A stretch of 64,000 bases of DNA, from assembly GCA_022560025.1 (NCBI GenBank), contig JAFISE010000016.1:124001-188000 (forward strand). Direction: 5' to 3'. Source of the stretch: Stagonosporopsis chrysanthemi (Eukaryota > Ascomycota > Dothideomycetes > Pleosporales > Didymellaceae). Shown one piece after another: positions 62,602 to 64,000 of the stretch (the stretch's first letter is position 1; every line of letters begins with the position of its first letter). The translations under genes were made by a program, and so were the position numbers. A model generated the notes under the pieces. The model did no database searches, had not been told where the DNA came from, and saw only the letters and a program-made list of their open reading frames with translations.

Positions 62602-64000
62602 ATGGCCGACGCTCGCGGGGAATACTGGTACTTTGAGCCCGGTGTCGATTCGAACAAGATAACGGTCCCCGAGCTGCGCAGCATCTTGCTGAAGCATGGC
62701 GTCGGCTACCCATCGTCAGCCAAGAAGCCGCAGCTGGTGGCACTCTTCAACGAGTCTGTAGCGCCCCAGGCGGCCCAGGTCCAGCGGTCACACGCCCGCA
62801 CGAAGCGCACCACGCGCGGCATCGTCGATGTACCGTCAAGCTCGAATAGCACCGTTGACGACTTCGAGGACGAGACACTGGTTGCCCCAACGCCTGCGAC
62901 CCGGCGCACCGCACGCCGCACGACTCGCGCAAGAACCGAGGACGCCGAAGATGCAGTTTCCGTCTCGCGCACAAAGACGCCGTCACGTGCTGTGCCCGCA
63001 AAGCATAGCAGGGCGCTCGAGCCGGAGATCGATGAGCGCCCGGCCGCCAGACGCACCCGCAAGAGTGTGACTCCGGCAGTCAAGGAGCCCACTCCCGATC
63101 CAGAGACGTGGCACCGCAGCGGCCCCGAGAGCCCTTTCACGCAAGACAACCCCTTCCAGAGTGGCAGCTCGCCAGCAGTCCCCGACACAACAGCGCGCGA
63201 CAAGAGCAGAAGGCGGACGCTGGGGGCTGAGGTCAAGCAGAGGCGCAAGAGCGATGCGTACCGCCGACGGACGGTGGAGCCGAACGCCGACCAGTATGAC
63301 GAAGGTATTGTGGTGCCCTCGCGCAAGACGTTCGACATGGCAGCTTCACACGGCCAAGAGGAGGAACACGAGAGCACTGACGCCGGCGAGGAATTCACCG
63401 CGGAAGAGCAGTTGGAGCTCGTGCGCGAGCGCGCGAAGAGCGGAGAGGTCGACATCCTGCCGCCTCGCAGACGTAAGCAGTCTTCGAAGGCAACTGGGAC
63501 ACTCAAGGCCTTCTCGGCTACTCTACTCCTCACGACTGCGGCTGTTTTCGGTGGTGTCTGGCGACAAGAGAAGATCGAAGTGGGCTTCTGTGGTATTGGA
63601 AGGGATGCCACAAGCCTTGCTGGCCTGGACATACCAGAATGGGCCGTCGATGTCCTTCCGCAATGCGAGCCTTGTCCGCCACACGCGCAATGCTACAGAG
63701 GACTGGAGCTCACGTGTGATCGCGATTTCATCCGTAAAGATCATCCACTGTCACTGGGCGGTTTGATCCCTCTGCCCCCTACGTGCGAACCGGACAGCGC
63801 GAAGACGCGCAAGGTCACAGCCGTTGCCAACAAAGCAGTGGAGATCCTTCGAGAGAAGAGGGCTCAATACGAGTGCGGCGAGCCAGATGCAGAGGGTAAA
63901 CCCGTTGAGACGCCCGAGGTCGCTGAAGAAGAATTGAAGCGGACCCTGGCTTCTCACACGCAGAAAGGCATGACCGACAAAGAATTCAACGAGCTATTTG
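62602..64000 (+). CDS. Src1/Heh1 (MAN1-type) inner nuclear membrane protein, 3' partial
   Basis: A LEM-like inner nuclear membrane protein that tethers chromatin and contributes to nuclear-pore quality control. The frame is open from ATG 62602 to the window end without introns (466 residues seen). The HeH/LEM-like helices are at about 18-52 (KITVPELRSILLKHGVGYPS, then KKPQLVALFNE). A long Arg/Ser/Thr-rich linker with many basic clusters follows, containing likely nuclear signals. A membrane span is at about 300-320 (FSATLLLTTAAVFGGVW). Next comes the start of the lumenal Man1/Src1 C-terminal domain with its Cys set (PQCEPCPPHAQCYRG, LTCDRDFI). The second span and the C-terminus lie beyond the window. 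Confidence 0.9.
   Translation, partial: MADARGEYWYFEPGVDSNKITVPELRSILLKHGVGYPSSAKKPQLVALFNESVAPQAAQVQRSHARTKRTTRGIVDVPSSSNSTVDDFEDETLVAPTPATRRTARRTTRARTEDAEDAVSVSRTKTPSRAVPAKHSRALEPEIDERPAARRTRKSVTPAVKEPTPDPETWHRSGPESPFTQDNPFQSGSSPAVPDTTARDKSRRRTLGAEVKQRRKSDAYRRRTVEPNADQYDEGIVVPSRKTFDMAASHGQEEEHESTDAGEEFTAEEQLELVRERAKSGEVDILPPRRRKQSSKATGTLKAFSATLLLTTAAVFGGVWRQEKIEVGFCGIGRDATSLAGLDIPEWAVDVLPQCEPCPPHAQCYRGLELTCDRDFIRKDHPLSLGGLIPLPPTCEPDSAKTRKVTAVANKAVEILREKRAQYECGEPDAEGKPVETPEVAEEELKRTLASHTQKGMTDKEFNELF

Noticed and set aside
62706..63632. 308-codon minus-strand frame
   Set aside because: Shadow of the Src1/Heh1 gene, whose sense frame has LEM-like helices, a membrane span and conserved cysteines.
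1..64000. CRISPR arrays, rRNA genes, bacterial operons or prophage
   Set aside because: None seen. Intron structure and gene content are those of a fungal nuclear chromosome.

Overview
The window is nuclear DNA of a filamentous ascomycete (Pezizomycotina). Dothideomycetes is my best guess, by inference only. The reasons are short introns of about 41-150 bp (most close to 50 bp) with GTANGT donors and CTAAC-type branch sites, and Pezizomycotina-type families: HET, RTA1, DyP peroxidase, GH131 and several BTB/POZ proteins. There is no operon structure, rRNA or CRISPR. Most gene models had to be assembled from two to four exons, and I checked the reading phase across every junction I report.

Layout, left to right: a Cti6-like PHD-finger protein running off the left edge (-); catalase (-); two neighbouring BTB genes (+); an intron-containing tRNA-Phe (-); a 76-codon zinc-finger gene (-); a CDF zinc transporter (+); an ECM4/GTO glutathione transferase ending in a peroxisomal SKL signal (-); an unknown protein with a Cys/His tail (-); a DyP peroxidase (-); an RTA1 membrane protein (+); a third BTB gene (+); the divergent pair NUO9.5 (-) and WBP1 (+); a multi-span membrane protein (-); a MITE-like inverted repeat; a RING/ankyrin-like gene (+); a PC4/Sub1 coactivator (+); a 950-residue secreted tandem-repeat protein (+); a GPI-type secreted protein (+); an alpha/beta hydrolase (-); a divergent sugar-acid gene pair, a DapA-family aldolase (-) and a DgoD-type dehydratase (+); a gene with two in-frame stops (-); the divergent pair MRPL31 (-) and TRAPPC2/Trs20 (+); a HET-domain gene with a probable fused N-terminal helical domain and a 14-nt exon (-); a 642-residue Ser/Pro-rich protein (-); a repeat-rich gene-poor tract; a secreted protein (-); an unknown protein (+); a GH131 glucanase (+); and a Src1/MAN1 inner nuclear membrane protein running off the right edge (+).

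Functionally, the core genes cover chromatin and transcription (Cti6, Sub1), mitochondria (NUO9.5, MRPL31), ER glycosylation (WBP1), ER-Golgi tethering (Trs20) and the nuclear envelope (Src1). The accessory genes cover oxidative and xenobiotic stress (catalase, DyP, GST, RTA1), cell-wall or surface proteins, carbohydrate breakdown (GH131 and the aldolase/dehydratase pair) and non-self recognition (HET). The best candidates for something not yet described are the Leu-Pro-Thr repeat protein, the DgoD/aldolase pair (a possible non-phosphorylated D-galactonate route), the gene read through two stop codons, and the HET fusion gene.
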